Shown: positions 17,481 through 26,829 of the stretch, piece after piece | Layout: each line of letters begins with the position of its first letter | Position numbering within the stretch: position 1 is the first letter of the stretch | Assembly (NCBI RefSeq): GCF_902859625.1 | Contig: NZ_CADIJX010000007.1 | Coordinates: forward strand, 247,875 to 311,874 | Direction of reading: 5' to 3' | Length of the DNA: 64,000 nucleotides | From: Achromobacter pestifer | GTDB taxonomy: Bacteria; Pseudomonadota; Gammaproteobacteria; Burkholderiales; Burkholderiaceae_B | Program-made: the position numbers and the translations under genes | The notes under the pieces: generated by a model | What the model was told of the DNA's origin: nothing | Database searches by the model: none | The model's input: only the letters and a program-made list of their open reading frames with translations

Positions 17481-18574
17481 TGCCCAGCAGTACCAGCTAC
17501 TTTCCCCGAAGCTACGCCGAATCGCGTCAGCGCTTTCTGTCCGACGCCGAACGCCTGGGCGCGGCGGTGCAGTCCTACCCGATCGAAGCCATGGGCAGCG
17601 AAGGCGAGGCATTGGCCACGGATGTGGCGTTGATCGGCGGGCCGGATGCGCAGCGTCTGCTGATCATGACCTCCGCCACGCACGGCGTGGAAGGCTTTTG
17701 CGGCGCGGGTTGCCAGTTTTCCTTGATGGACGATGCCGCGTTGCTCAAGCGCGCTCGTCAGGCGGGCGTTGCCGTGCTGCTGGTGCATGCCGTGAATCCC
17801 TACGGCTTTTCATGGATCGCCCGCACGGATGAAGGCAACGTCGATCTGAACCGCAACGCCCAGCCGTTCGACGGCAAGCCGCTGCCCGCCAATCCGGGCT
17901 ACGGCGACCTGCATCCGCTGCTGCTGCCAGCGGAGTGGCCACCCTCGGACGCAAACCAGCGGGACATCGCGCGCTATGTGGCCGAGCACGGGCAGGCGGC
18001 TTTTGCGCAGGCCGTATCACGTGGGCAGTACACGCATGCCGATGGCCTGTTCTACGGTGGCGCGGCGCCTGCGGCATCGCTCGTGAATTTGCGGCGCATC
18101 CTGGAAACCCAGGCGAATGGCTATGCGCACATCGGCTGGATTGATGTGCATACCGGACTGGGGCCGCGCGGCCACGGCGAAAAAATCTACGCCGGCCGGC
18201 GCGACGATGCGGAAGTGGCGCGCGCGCGGCAATGGTGGGGCGCGGATATCGCCGTGCCGTATCAAGGCAGTTCGGCCTCGGTGGATATCACGGGTCATCT
18301 GGCGGGCCTGATCTATCAGGTGTGTCCCGAGGCGTCGCCGACGCTGATGGCGCTGGAATATGGCACCGTGCCCTTCGACGATGTGGTGTTGGCGCTGCGG
18401 GGCCGCAACTGGCTGCGCGCCCACCCAGACGCGCAGCCGGCATTGCGCCGCGACATCCTGCAAGCGACGCAGGACGCCTTCTATTGCCACGCCTACGACT
18501 GGCACGGCATGGTGCTGGGGCAAAGCCGAGTGGCCGTTCTGCAAGCGCTATGCGGGCTGGAGGCGGCCCGGTAA
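17477..18574 (+). CDS. DUF2817 protein, M14-like zinc carboxypeptidase fold
   Basis: 365 residues from the first of two tandem ATGs, overlapping the MFS stop; GCAGGAGGC is the ribosome site. TSATHGVEGFCGAG contains the His and Glu pair expected for an M14 zinc site, GNVDLNRN is the substrate-arginine/asparagine region, and GWIDVHTGLGPRG supplies the third zinc histidine. ALEYGT near the C-terminus may hold the catalytic glutamate. There is no signal peptide, so it is cytosolic. It probably hydrolyses an amide or small peptide imported by the coupled MFS carrier; the actual substrate is unknown. Confidence 0.82.
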   Translation: MMPSSTSYFPRSYAESRQRFLSDAERLGAAVQSYPIEAMGSEGEALATDVALIGGPDAQRLLIMTSATHGVEGFCGAGCQFSLMDDAALLKRARQAGVAVLLVHAVNPYGFSWIARTDEGNVDLNRNAQPFDGKPLPANPGYGDLHPLLLPAEWPPSDANQRDIARYVAEHGQAAFAQAVSRGQYTHADGLFYGGAAPAASLVNLRRILETQANGYAHIGWIDVHTGLGPRGHGEKIYAGRRDDAEVARARQWWGADIAVPYQGSSASVDITGHLAGLIYQVCPEASPTLMALEYGTVPFDDVVLALRGRNWLRAHPDAQPALRRDILQATQDAFYCHAYDWHGMVLGQSRVAVLQALCGLEAAR

Positions 18575-18622
18575 GGGCGGCCTTCGGCCTTCATCAAGCA
18601 CGATCCTGTATTCCCGGGTTGC

Positions 18623-18652
18623 ACCCGCCAGCGCTGTTGCGCTGCGGCGGGT
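18623..18652 (+). terminator. Hairpin after the DUF2817 gene
   Basis: In the 255-bp gap after 18574, ACCCGCC (18623-18629) pairs with GGCGGGT (18646-18652), and AGCGC pairs with GCGCT inside it around a TGTT loop. Only a short T run follows, so it may be a weak or Rho-assisted terminator. The rest of the gap holds no convincing gene; a Shine-Dalgarno AAGGAAACAGGA lies at its right end. Confidence 0.45.
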
Positions 18653-18829
18653 TGCACCTGTTTTCCGCATGCGGCAGGGATTACCCGTGAGTGGCGGGTA
18701 GTGTTGGGTTATCCCTAGTTGAGCTGAGCAGCAACCCGTCGATATGCTTGGGTTAACCGAGCGAACCGAAGAGTTCCAACCGGAGGAGTTTCAAACCGAG
18801 CCGGCACCTCGCTGACAAGGAAACAGGAT

Positions 18830-19693
18830 TTGCATAGCACGCCTCCTTTGAACTCGGCCGTCACGGCCGCCCGGGTCAAGCCTATTCGCGTGATCCCGTG
18901 GGCAACGTGGTTGCACCGTGTTTTTGTCGTCTTGATGTATGCGTTCATGCTCTGCCCCATCGTGCTGGTGGTCTGGCTGAGCTTCTTCAAAGACGCCATC
19001 CTCTATTTCCCCCCGTCTGGCTACACGCTGTCCTGGTACGTGAAGGCGTGGCAGAACCCTGCGTTCGCCAACGGCTTCCTGTTCAGCCTGCAAGTGTCGC
19101 TGGTCGCGGCCGCGATTGGCGTGGTGACGGGCGTGCTGGCTGCGGTCGGCATCGCGCGCTACCGCTTCCAGGGCAGCAAGGGCGTCAATACTCTGCTGCT
19201 GTCGCCGCTGCTGATCCCCGGGATCGTCGCGGGCGTGGGCATCTATCTGTTCTACCTGCGCGCCGAAGAGGTGCTGGACCAGGACATCGTCGGCACCTTC
19301 GGCGGTCTGGTCATCGCGCACGTCTGCCTGACGATTCCGTGGACGGTGCGCCTGGTCACGGCCGGCATGGCGGGGCTGGACGGGTCCATCGAGGAAGCCG
19401 CCCGCAATCTGGGGGCCAGCGCGCCCGTGGCGTTCCTGCGCGTGACCCTGCCGATGTTGCGGCCGTCCATCGTGGCGGCTGCACTGTTCAGCTTCGTGGT
19501 GTCGTTTGAAAACCTGGAGCTATCGCTGTCGCTGGTGGGGCCGGGCAAGACGACGCTGCCGATCGCCATCATGCAGTACCTGGAATTCAATCTGGATCCG
19601 ACCATCGCTTCGGTGGCTTCGGTGCAAATCTTGCTGTTGGGGATCATCATGCTTGTGACCGACCGCTACGTGAAACTCAGTCAGGTGGTGTAA
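18830..19693 (+). CDS. ABC transporter permease, spermidine/putrescine (PotC) type
   Basis: 287 residues from a TTG start at 18830, selected because AAGGA lies 8 nt upstream and no nearer ATG gives the first helix. Six helices; the EAA loop reads EEAARNLGASAPVAFLRVTL. The start CPIVLVVWLSFFKDAIL and FPPSGYTLSWYVKAW are typical of PotC-like inner-membrane subunits. First gene of a seven-gene cluster with ATPase, second permease, two amidohydrolases, a G3E GTPase and the binding protein. The substrate need not be a polyamine. Confidence 0.88.
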   Translation: MHSTPPLNSAVTAARVKPIRVIPWATWLHRVFVVLMYAFMLCPIVLVVWLSFFKDAILYFPPSGYTLSWYVKAWQNPAFANGFLFSLQVSLVAAAIGVVTGVLAAVGIARYRFQGSKGVNTLLLSPLLIPGIVAGVGIYLFYLRAEEVLDQDIVGTFGGLVIAHVCLTIPWTVRLVTAGMAGLDGSIEEAARNLGASAPVAFLRVTLPMLRPSIVAAALFSFVVSFENLELSLSLVGPGKTTLPIAIMQYLEFNLDPTIASVASVQILLLGIIMLVTDRYVKLSQVV

Positions 19694-19696
19694 GAA

Positions 19697-20743
19697 ATGG
19701 CGAAGGTCTCAATCGAGAATATCCGCAAGCAATTCGGCGCTGCGGTCGCGGTATCGGACTTTTCACTGGAGATCGCCGAAGGCGAGCTGGTGACATTCCT
19801 GGGCCCCAGCGGCTGCGGAAAAACCACCACGCTGCGCATGATCGCCGGCTTCATCACCCCTACCGCCGGGCGTATCCGCATCGGCGACACCGATGTGACC
19901 CGGCTGCCCGTGCACAAGCGCGATACCGGCATGGTGTTCCAGCGTTATGCGCTGTTCCCGCACATGACGGTGGCCGAGAACGTGGCGTTCGGCCTGGAAA
20001 TGCACAAGGTGCCCAAGGCCGACCGCGACGCCAAGATACGGCGCGTGCTGGACATGGTTCGCATGACCGAACTGCGCGAACGCTTTCCTCGCCAGTTGTC
20101 AGGCGGCCAGCAGCAGCGCGTGGCAATCGCGCGCGCGCTGGCCATCGAACCCAAGGTGTTCCTGCTGGACGAGCCGCTGTCCAACCTGGACGCCAAGCTG
20201 CGTCTGGAAGTGCGCGAAGAGATCCGCTCCTTGCAGCAACGCCTGGGTCTGACGACGGTGTTCGTCACGCATGATCAGGAAGAAGCGCTGGCGATCGCAG
20301 ACCGCATGGCCATCATGCACGACGGCATCGTGCAGCAGGTGGGGGCGCCCGATACCTTGTACGAGCGTCCGGCCAATCTGTTCGTGGCCGACTTCCTGGG
20401 CAAGATGAACGTATTCACGGGCCGGGGCCAGGCCGACAACCAATTCCATACTGACGCGGGCCAACGCATCGCCACGCCGGGTGGGGCGGGGGCCACGCAC
20501 GTGGGCGTGCGGCCCGAACGGGTGCGTCTGGCTGCGCAGCCCGCCGGGGGCAACGCGCTGGTGGGAGTGGTCGAATCGTCGCTGTACCTGGGCTCGGTGC
20601 TGGAGGTGCGCGTGCAGTTGGAAGGCGGCAACCGCATGATCAGCCAGATCGTCAACGGCGGCGCGGGACGCGCGCAGCCGGCAACGGGCACGCGCGTCTA
20701 TGCGTGCTTCGAGCCGGAAGACTGCGTGGCCTTCACGCAATAG
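19697..20743 (+). CDS. ABC transporter ATP-binding protein, PotA type
   Basis: 348 residues. Walker A GPSGCGKTTTLRMIAG, Q-loop MVFQRYALFPHMTV, signature LSGGQQQRVAIARAL, Walker B VFLLDEPLSNLDAKLR and switch His in VFVTHDQEEAL are all intact. The C-terminal TOBE-like domain (HVGVRPERVRLA) is typical of the polyamine/sulfate importer branch. It starts 4 bp after the PotC-like gene and energises the importer formed by 18830, 20752 and 25644. Confidence 0.93.
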   Translation: MAKVSIENIRKQFGAAVAVSDFSLEIAEGELVTFLGPSGCGKTTTLRMIAGFITPTAGRIRIGDTDVTRLPVHKRDTGMVFQRYALFPHMTVAENVAFGLEMHKVPKADRDAKIRRVLDMVRMTELRERFPRQLSGGQQQRVAIARALAIEPKVFLLDEPLSNLDAKLRLEVREEIRSLQQRLGLTTVFVTHDQEEALAIADRMAIMHDGIVQQVGAPDTLYERPANLFVADFLGKMNVFTGRGQADNQFHTDAGQRIATPGGAGATHVGVRPERVRLAAQPAGGNALVGVVESSLYLGSVLEVRVQLEGGNRMISQIVNGGAGRAQPATGTRVYACFEPEDCVAFTQ

Positions 20744-20751
20744 GAGCCGCC

Positions 20752-21633
20752 ATGACAACCGCGATACAAGACGGGCGGCCCAGCCGCTGGTTGGGGCCGG
20801 GGCTGGCGTTTCCGGCGTCGTTGGTGGTGCTGGTGATCATCATGGTCCCCATCCTGCAATTGGCGCGCTACAGCTTCAACCAGTTTGACCCGGCGGATCT
20901 GATGCAGACCGCCTTCACCTTCGAGAACTACGCCAAGTTCTTCGGCGATCCCTACTACCGCGACATTTTCCTGACCACCTTGTGGGTAGCGGGGCTGTGC
21001 ACCGTGCTGGCACTGGTGCTGGGCTTTCCCGTGGCCTACTTCCTGGCCCGCACGCAAAGCAGATACAAGAGCCTGTTCGTGATTCTGCTGGTGTTCCCGC
21101 TGATGGTGGGCAACGTGGTGCGCGCGGCGGGCTGGATGGTGGCGCTGGGCAACGCGGGCGTGGTGAACGCGGTGTTGCAGGGGCTGGGGCTGATCGATAA
21201 GCCGCTGAGCATGATGTACACGCCCACCGCCGTCGTCATTGGCACCACGGCCGTCGTCATGCCCTACTTGATATTGACGTTGCAAAGCGTGCTGGAAGGC
21301 ATGGATCTGTCGGTGGAGGAGGCCGCCCGCAACGTGGGGGCCGGCTTCTTCACGACGTTCCGCCGCATTGTGCTGCCGATCGCCGCGCCGGGCGTGGCGG
21401 CGGGCACGATGCTGGTGTTCATTCTCTGCATGAATGCCTACGCCACGCCGGTGCTGCTGGGCGGTTCCGGCCTGACGATGATGGCGCCCGCGCTGTACGA
21501 CCAGATCACGCGGGCATCGAACTGGCCGTTCGGCGCCGCGCTGGCCGTCATCCTGGTGTGCGGCACGCTGGTCATCGCGCTGCTCTCAAACTGGCTGATC
21601 CATCGACGCTACATCAAGACCATGGCGTCTTGA
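20752..21633 (+). CDS. ABC transporter permease, PotB type
   Basis: 293 residues from ATG 20752 with the GGAG ribosome site overlapping the previous stop. Six helices; the EAA loop is EEAARNVGAGFFTTFRRIVL. The start LVIIMVPILQLARYSFNQFD matches PotB-like partners. It pairs with the PotC-like permease across the ATPase gene. Together they form the inner-membrane channel. Confidence 0.88.
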   Translation: MTTAIQDGRPSRWLGPGLAFPASLVVLVIIMVPILQLARYSFNQFDPADLMQTAFTFENYAKFFGDPYYRDIFLTTLWVAGLCTVLALVLGFPVAYFLARTQSRYKSLFVILLVFPLMVGNVVRAAGWMVALGNAGVVNAVLQGLGLIDKPLSMMYTPTAVVIGTTAVVMPYLILTLQSVLEGMDLSVEEAARNVGAGFFTTFRRIVLPIAAPGVAAGTMLVFILCMNAYATPVLLGGSGLTMMAPALYDQITRASNWPFGAALAVILVCGTLVIALLSNWLIHRRYIKTMAS

Positions 21634-21659
21634 TTCCGAATTCACAACAAGGAACTCTC

Positions 21660-22907
21660 ATGGCATCCGTATTGTTCAAGAACGCGAACCTGCTTGATCC
21701 CTTGCAGGCCGATCTGCTGGAAGGCCACCATGTGCTGGTCGAGGACGGCGTCATCAAGGAAGTGTCGGACAAGCCTCTGAGCAGCGCGTCCGCGCAGGTG
21801 ATCGACGCGGCGGGCCGCACCTTGATGCCGGGCCTGATCGATCTGCACGTGCATGTGCTGGCGACGCAACTGAACCTCAGCACGCAAGGCGTGTTGCCGG
21901 ACGCTTTGGTGATGATGCGCGCCGTGCCCATCATGGCGGCCATGCTGCGCCGTGGCTTCACCACCGTGCGCGACGCGGGCGGCGCGGGCTGGGGATTGAA
22001 ATGCGCGGTGAACGAAGGCACGGTCAAGGGACCGCGCCTGTTCATCTCGGGCCGCGCCATCAGCCAGACGGGCGGCCATGGCGATCCGCGTCCGCGTTCC
22101 GACCACCTGCGCCCGATGAGCTTTTGCGGCTGCTGCTTCCGGGCAGGGGATATCGGCCGCGTGGCCGACGGCATCGATGATGTGCGCAAGGCGGTGCGCC
22201 AGGAACTACAGATGGGCGCGGACCAGATCAAGATGATGGCCTCGGGCGGCGTTGCATCGCCCACGGATCCCATTGCCTCATTCGGCTATTCGGAAGAGGA
22301 AATCCGCGTCATCGTCGACGAGGCCGCCAGCCGGCAGACCTATGTGATGGCGCACTCGTACACGGCAGACGCCATCGAACGCGCCATCCGCAACGGCGTG
22401 CGCACGATTGAACACGGCAATCTGGTGGATGAGCGCGTGGCGCGCTTCATGGCGGAGAAAGGCGCGTTCGTGGTGCCCACGCTGGTCACCTACGAGGCAC
22501 TGGCCAACGAAGGCGCGGACTACGGCTTGCCGCCGGATTCGGTGGCGAAGATCGCCACCGTGCGCACGGCAGGGCTGCATTCGCTGGAAATCTACAAGAA
22601 GGCGGGCGTGAAGATCGGTTATGGGTCGGATCTGCTGGGGCCGTCGCAGCGCTTGCAGAGCGAAGAATTCCGCATCCGCAATGAAGTCCTGTCCGCGCAG
22701 GAAGTCATCCAGTGCGCCACCACCACCGCGGCCGAGGTATTGAACCAGGTCGGCCAGCTGGGCCGCATCCAGGCGGGTGCCCTGGCGGACGTGCTGTTGG
22801 TGGACGGCAATCCGTATCGTGATCTGTCCTGCCTGTTGGGGCAGGGCGAGCATCTGGCCCTGATCATGAAGGGCGGCGTCATCGAACACAACACACTGGG
22901 GGTGTAA
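21660..22907 (+). CDS. Amidohydrolase family protein (imidazolonepropionase/prolidase-like branch)
   Basis: 415 residues from ATG 21660, preceded by AAGGAACT. Metal ligands: GLIDLHVHVLA (HxH), the lysine in QIKMMASGGVASP (possible carboxylated bridge), AHSYTADAIERAI and TIEHGN histidines, and the aspartate in IGYGSDLLG. This is the binuclear amidohydrolase pattern of the branch that includes dipeptidases acting on Xaa-Pro or N-acyl compounds. No signal peptide, so cytosolic. It lies inside an ABC uptake operon and presumably hydrolyses the imported molecule. Confidence 0.85.
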   Translation: MASVLFKNANLLDPLQADLLEGHHVLVEDGVIKEVSDKPLSSASAQVIDAAGRTLMPGLIDLHVHVLATQLNLSTQGVLPDALVMMRAVPIMAAMLRRGFTTVRDAGGAGWGLKCAVNEGTVKGPRLFISGRAISQTGGHGDPRPRSDHLRPMSFCGCCFRAGDIGRVADGIDDVRKAVRQELQMGADQIKMMASGGVASPTDPIASFGYSEEEIRVIVDEAASRQTYVMAHSYTADAIERAIRNGVRTIEHGNLVDERVARFMAEKGAFVVPTLVTYEALANEGADYGLPPDSVAKIATVRTAGLHSLEIYKKAGVKIGYGSDLLGPSQRLQSEEFRIRNEVLSAQEVIQCATTTAAEVLNQVGQLGRIQAGALADVLLVDGNPYRDLSCLLGQGEHLALIMKGGVIEHNTLGV

Positions 22908-22912
22908 GCGCC

Positions 22913-24571
22913 ATGAGCGATCCCACGTTTTCGCAGTCCGAGGTTGGTGAGGAATCCCGTGACGTCAATGCCGCCAAGGGCTGGCATCCGCCGTCGGCCC
23001 CGGCATCGCGTGATCGCGGCCTGGGGCCATTCCCGCGGCTGATCCTGCGCGGCGCGACGATCATCGACGGCACCGGCGCTCCACCCTGGGGGCCCGTGGA
23101 CATCGTGATCGAAAACGACCGGATCACGGCGCTGGTCAATGTGGGCACGCCGCACAAGGCCATCGACCCCAAGCGCCGCCCCGGGCCGGGCGACCACGAG
23201 ATCGATTGCCACGGAAAATTCGTGACGCCGGGTTTCGTGGACGCGCATGCGCACATCGGCACCCCGTATCACGCGATGAGCGGCATTGTTCCGCCCGCCG
23301 ACTACATCTATAAGTTGTGGCTGGCGCATGGCGTGACGACCGTGCGCGAGATGGGGGCCATGGGCGGGCTGGGCTGGACGCTGGAACAGCGGGAGCTGTC
23401 CGCCGCCAACAAGATCGCCGCGCCGCGCATGATCGTGCACTCCGTTTTCCCGGCCGTGAATGATCGCGTCAAGACCATCCATACGCCCGAGCAGGGTCGC
23501 GAATGGGTGCGCAAGCTGGCGGCGCGTGGCGCAGACGGGATCAAGTTCTTCGGCGCCCCGCCCGCCATCATGGAAGCGGCGCTGGATGAAGCGGCGCAAT
23601 GGGGCTTGAGATCCGGTTGCCACCATGCGCAGATGGCGGTCACGCGCGTGAACGCGCTGAAGTCCGCCCGTTGGGGCTTGACCAGTTCCGAACACTATTA
23701 CGGCTTGCCGGAAGCGCTGTTCGAGGACCGCGTGGTGCAGTCCTTCCCGACGGACTACAACTACAGCGATGAGTACTACCGCTTCGCCGTGGCTGGCCAG
23801 ACCTTCATGCAGGCCGCTCAACCTGGGTCGGCCAAGTGGCGTCAGGTGATGGATCAGTTCCTGGAACTTGGCCACACCTTCGTGCCCACCTTCAACATCT
23901 ATGACGCCAACCGGGATCTGATGCGTGCGCGCCGCGCGGACTGGCACGACGAATACACGTGGAAGGCCGTCTGGAAGTACTTCCAGCCGCAACGCGGCGG
24001 GCACGGGGCGTACTGGTATCGCTGGAGCACCACCAACGAAATCGAATGGAAGCAGAACTACCGGCTGTGGATGCAGTTCATCAACGAATACAAGAACCTG
24101 GGCGGCCGCGTCTGCGCGGGCAGCGATTCGGGCTTCATCTTCCAGATCTACGGCTTCGGCTTCGTGCGCGAGCTTGAACTCTTGCAGGAAGCGGGCTTTC
24201 ACCCTGTCGAAGTCTTGCGCGCGGCCACGTCCCAAAGCGCGGCGCTCTTGGGCATTGACGACGACACGGGTTCCATCGATGTGCAAAAGCGCGCCGACCT
24301 GCTGATCCATGACCAGAACCCATTGACGGACTTCAAACTGCTGTTCGGCACGGGCGCCATGCGCTTGAACGACGACACGGCCAAGGTGGAATGGCAGCGG
24401 TGCCTGCGTACCACCATCAAGTCCGGCGTGGTGTATGACACGGCTGAGCTGCTGGCGGATGTGCGGGCGATGGTGCGGGACAGTTGGGCGGAAGACCCCG
24501 ACGGCGAACGCCCGCCCTTCGGTGGATCTCCCGCCGGTTCGCCCTGCGACGATCCGCAAGAGGCTCCCTGA
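22913..24571 (+). CDS. Amidohydrolase family protein, long form
   Basis: 552 residues, longer than most family members because of an N-terminal beta sandwich (LILRGATIIDGTGAPPWGPV) and insertions. GFVDAHAHIG is the HxH motif, SGCHHAQMAV and SSEHYY give further histidines, and CAGSDSGF the aspartate. Aromatic-rich segments (WKYFQPQRGGHGAYWYRWS) are unusual and may form the substrate pocket. It starts 5 bp after the shorter amidohydrolase. The two probably act in sequence on one imported amide; they are too different to be a recent duplication. Confidence 0.83.
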   Translation: MSDPTFSQSEVGEESRDVNAAKGWHPPSAPASRDRGLGPFPRLILRGATIIDGTGAPPWGPVDIVIENDRITALVNVGTPHKAIDPKRRPGPGDHEIDCHGKFVTPGFVDAHAHIGTPYHAMSGIVPPADYIYKLWLAHGVTTVREMGAMGGLGWTLEQRELSAANKIAAPRMIVHSVFPAVNDRVKTIHTPEQGREWVRKLAARGADGIKFFGAPPAIMEAALDEAAQWGLRSGCHHAQMAVTRVNALKSARWGLTSSEHYYGLPEALFEDRVVQSFPTDYNYSDEYYRFAVAGQTFMQAAQPGSAKWRQVMDQFLELGHTFVPTFNIYDANRDLMRARRADWHDEYTWKAVWKYFQPQRGGHGAYWYRWSTTNEIEWKQNYRLWMQFINEYKNLGGRVCAGSDSGFIFQIYGFGFVRELELLQEAGFHPVEVLRAATSQSAALLGIDDDTGSIDVQKRADLLIHDQNPLTDFKLLFGTGAMRLNDDTAKVEWQRCLRTTIKSGVVYDTAELLADVRAMVRDSWAEDPDGERPPFGGSPAGSPCDDPQEAP

Positions 24572-24572
24572 C

Positions 24573-25550
24573 ATGGCCATCGACCTGTTTCTGTTGTGCG
24601 GTTTCCTGGGCAGCGGCAAGACCACGCTGCTGGTCGATTACCTGCGTGATCCCGCCTCAAAGGACACGGGCGTGATCGTCAACGAAGCGGGCCAGATCGG
24701 CGTGGACGGCGCCATCGTCGCCAACGACAGCGACAACGTGCCGATGACCTTGATGGCCAATGGCTGCGTGTGCTGCTCGCTGCGCAGCGATCTGGTCTAC
24801 ACGCTGAGTGCATTGCTGGACGCGCCCCGCCCGGAGGGGGCCGGCCCGCTTCAGCGCGTGATCCTGGAATGCAGCGGTTTGTCCCGCCCCGGACCCATCA
24901 TCGCATCGCTGGCGGACCCCGAACTGGCCAGCCGCGGCTTGCGCCTGACGGTGGTCTGCACCGACGACTGCGGGCGTGATCCCGATGCGTTGGCCGAGAT
25001 GGACGAAGCGATGGCGCAGTTCGGCGCAGCGCATCGCATCGTGCTGACGAAGACGGACCTGCTGGCGCCGCAAGGACTGGCACCGCGCGCGGCGCGCGCC
25101 GCGACCTTGAACCCGCTGGCCGTCGTCATTGCCGACCCGGATCGTGCGCGCGCCGTGCAGACCGCGTTCGCGCCATCGCAAGGCGTGGCCGACCTGGCGG
25201 GGCTGGCCGCCCGGATGTTGAGGGCGGGCGAGCCGCGCGCCGCGCATCCGCGCATTCGCGTGATGGCGGCCCGCGCGCAAGCCGGTATCAGTTGGACGGA
25301 ATTCTCGGAATGGCTGGATAACCTGGCGGGCTTGTGCGGCGAACGCCTGCTGCGCGTCAAGGCCGTGGTGCGCGTCAAGGAATGCGTGGAGCCCATCCTG
25401 ATCCAGTCGGTCGGCACCACCTTCAGCGTGCCGCAACGGCTGGTCCGGCAACCAGATGCGCCGGACGCCATCATCGTGATCGCACGCGACATCGAGGCCA
25501 GCGAGATCCGGGCGTCCGCACCCCACGCGCCCGTGGAAATGCTGGCCTGA
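24573..25550 (+). CDS. G3E family GTPase (CobW/YjiA/COG0523), putative metallochaperone
   Basis: 325 residues from ATG 24573, one base after the previous stop. Walker A GFLGSGKTTLL spans residues 10-20. The metal-binding motif GCVCCSLR has Cys65, Cys67 and Cys68. VILECSGLSRPGPI is Walker B-like and LTKTDLL is the guanine-specificity motif. A C-terminal CobW-like domain is present but no His-rich tail. Family members deliver zinc or other metals to client enzymes. The clients are plausibly the two metal-dependent amidohydrolases immediately upstream. Confidence 0.88.
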   Translation: MAIDLFLLCGFLGSGKTTLLVDYLRDPASKDTGVIVNEAGQIGVDGAIVANDSDNVPMTLMANGCVCCSLRSDLVYTLSALLDAPRPEGAGPLQRVILECSGLSRPGPIIASLADPELASRGLRLTVVCTDDCGRDPDALAEMDEAMAQFGAAHRIVLTKTDLLAPQGLAPRAARAATLNPLAVVIADPDRARAVQTAFAPSQGVADLAGLAARMLRAGEPRAAHPRIRVMAARAQAGISWTEFSEWLDNLAGLCGERLLRVKAVVRVKECVEPILIQSVGTTFSVPQRLVRQPDAPDAIIVIARDIEASEIRASAPHAPVEMLA

Positions 25551-25566
25551 ACGTTTTCAGAACCCG

Positions 25567-25600
25567 GGATGCGCGGCCGGGCACAGCCGACCGCGCATCC
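25567..25600 (+). other. Strong hairpin between GTPase and binding-protein genes
   Basis: GGATGCGCGG (25567-25576) pairs perfectly with CCGCGCATCC (25591-25600) over a 14-nt loop, with no T tract. Such hairpins upstream of binding-protein genes may stabilise the downstream message or attenuate read-through, which would let the receptor be made in excess. Confidence 0.45.
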
Positions 25601-25643
25601 GCACCGTAGCAAGTCGTCAGTTCCCCTTCGATACGAGGTTGTT

Positions 25644-26693
25644 ATGCAAGACAAAAACCTGACTCGCCGTGGCTTCATCAAGACCGCCTCCGGTCTGGCG
25701 CTGGCACCAGCGCTGGGCTGGGTGCCAGGCATGGCGCACGCCGCCGAAAAAGAAATCGTAGTGGGGACCTGGGGCGGCGATTACCAGAACCTGCTGCAAC
25801 AGATCATCAACCCCATCGTCGCCAAGCAGAGCGTGAAGGTCGTCTATGACACCGGTAACGCCGTGGGTCGCGTGACCAAGCTGCGCGCCGAGAAAAACTC
25901 GCGGCGCGGCAGCATGGACGTGGCGTTGCTGGGCGAAGTCGATATGTACGACGCCGAGCGCTCGGGCACGCTGGAACCCATCGACGCGAAGAAGTTGCCC
26001 AATCTGGCACACGCCATTGGTGCGCTGAAGACGGCGTATTCGATCCCGCACATCTTCAGCGCGATGACGCTCGTCTACAACACCGAGAAGTTCCCGACCC
26101 CGCCGGATTCACTGGAGGTCTTGCTGGATCCCAAGCTGAAGGGACAGGTCGGCTTCTCGGACATCCTGTATCTGTACAACGCGGTCTTCGTGGGCCTGGG
26201 CGCGGGCGGCGACACCAAGAGTTTTGACGGCGGCAAACGCTTCCTGACCAAGCTCAAGGCCAACGCGCCGCGCATCTACCCGTCCAACGAGGCCGTGGCC
26301 GCCGCCTTCAAGTCGGGCGAAATCTCCATCGCATGCATGTGGAAGGCGCGCGCGCTGCAATGGAAGGACAGCGGTTTGCCGCTGGGTTTCGTGATTCCCA
26401 AGGAAGGCTCCGTGCCCGTGTCGTTCGAGGCCGGGGTGGCCAAGAACAGCCGCAACAAGGACGCCGCATGGGAATATCTGAACGCCATGCTGGACCCGCA
26501 AGGCCAGATCGGCTTCGCCGAAAAAATGGGCTATGCGCCGACGGTGACCAATGCCTCGTTGCCGGAAAACCTGAAGCGCGTGGGTTTCTCCGACGCGGAA
26601 GTGAAGCTGTTGCACGCCTACGATCTGAAGAGCCTGACGGAAGGCAAGGCGGACATGCTGGAATTCTGGAACAAGGAATTCAAGGCGGGTTGA
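25644..26693 (+). CDS. ABC transporter periplasmic binding protein, PotD/spermidine-putrescine type, Tat exported
   Basis: 349 residues with a textbook twin-arginine signal (LTRRGFIKTASG, residues 6-17) and cleavage after MAHAA. The mature start EIVVGTWGGDYQNLLQQI is typical of the SBP_bac_8/PotD branch. FIPKEGSVPVSF-type and AWEYLNAML segments are family features. It is the receptor for the permeases at 18830 and 20752, though separated from them by the enzymes. A Tat signal suggests folding, perhaps with a cofactor, before export. Ligand unknown. Confidence 0.88.
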   Translation: MQDKNLTRRGFIKTASGLALAPALGWVPGMAHAAEKEIVVGTWGGDYQNLLQQIINPIVAKQSVKVVYDTGNAVGRVTKLRAEKNSRRGSMDVALLGEVDMYDAERSGTLEPIDAKKLPNLAHAIGALKTAYSIPHIFSAMTLVYNTEKFPTPPDSLEVLLDPKLKGQVGFSDILYLYNAVFVGLGAGGDTKSFDGGKRFLTKLKANAPRIYPSNEAVAAAFKSGEISIACMWKARALQWKDSGLPLGFVIPKEGSVPVSFEAGVAKNSRNKDAAWEYLNAMLDPQGQIGFAEKMGYAPTVTNASLPENLKRVGFSDAEVKLLHAYDLKSLTEGKADMLEFWNKEFKAG

Positions 26694-26705
26694 TCGGAAA
26701 GCCAG

Positions 26706-26742
26706 GGCTGGCTGCGGGCGGAATCGCCGAACGCAGCCAGCC
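26706..26742 (+). terminator. Hairpin terminator-like structure after the PotD-type gene
   Basis: GGCTGGCTGCG (26706-26716) pairs perfectly with CGCAGCCAGCC (26732-26742), and GGCG/CGCC extend the stem around a GAAT loop. It starts 13 bp after the stop. There is no following T run, so termination efficiency is uncertain. Confidence 0.5.
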
Positions 26743-26829
26743 GGTTCCGCAGTAACGGCAACATCCGGGCGTGATGCGGCATGACGCAGGCGCCTGCCCA
26801 CTTTGTCGCCATGCTCTTGTGCATATCTT

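Noticed and set aside
22619..24625. A 668-codon reverse open frame opposite the amidohydrolases
   Set aside because: No recognisable domain, Arg/His/Gly-rich composition, and it lies fully opposite two clear amidohydrolase genes.
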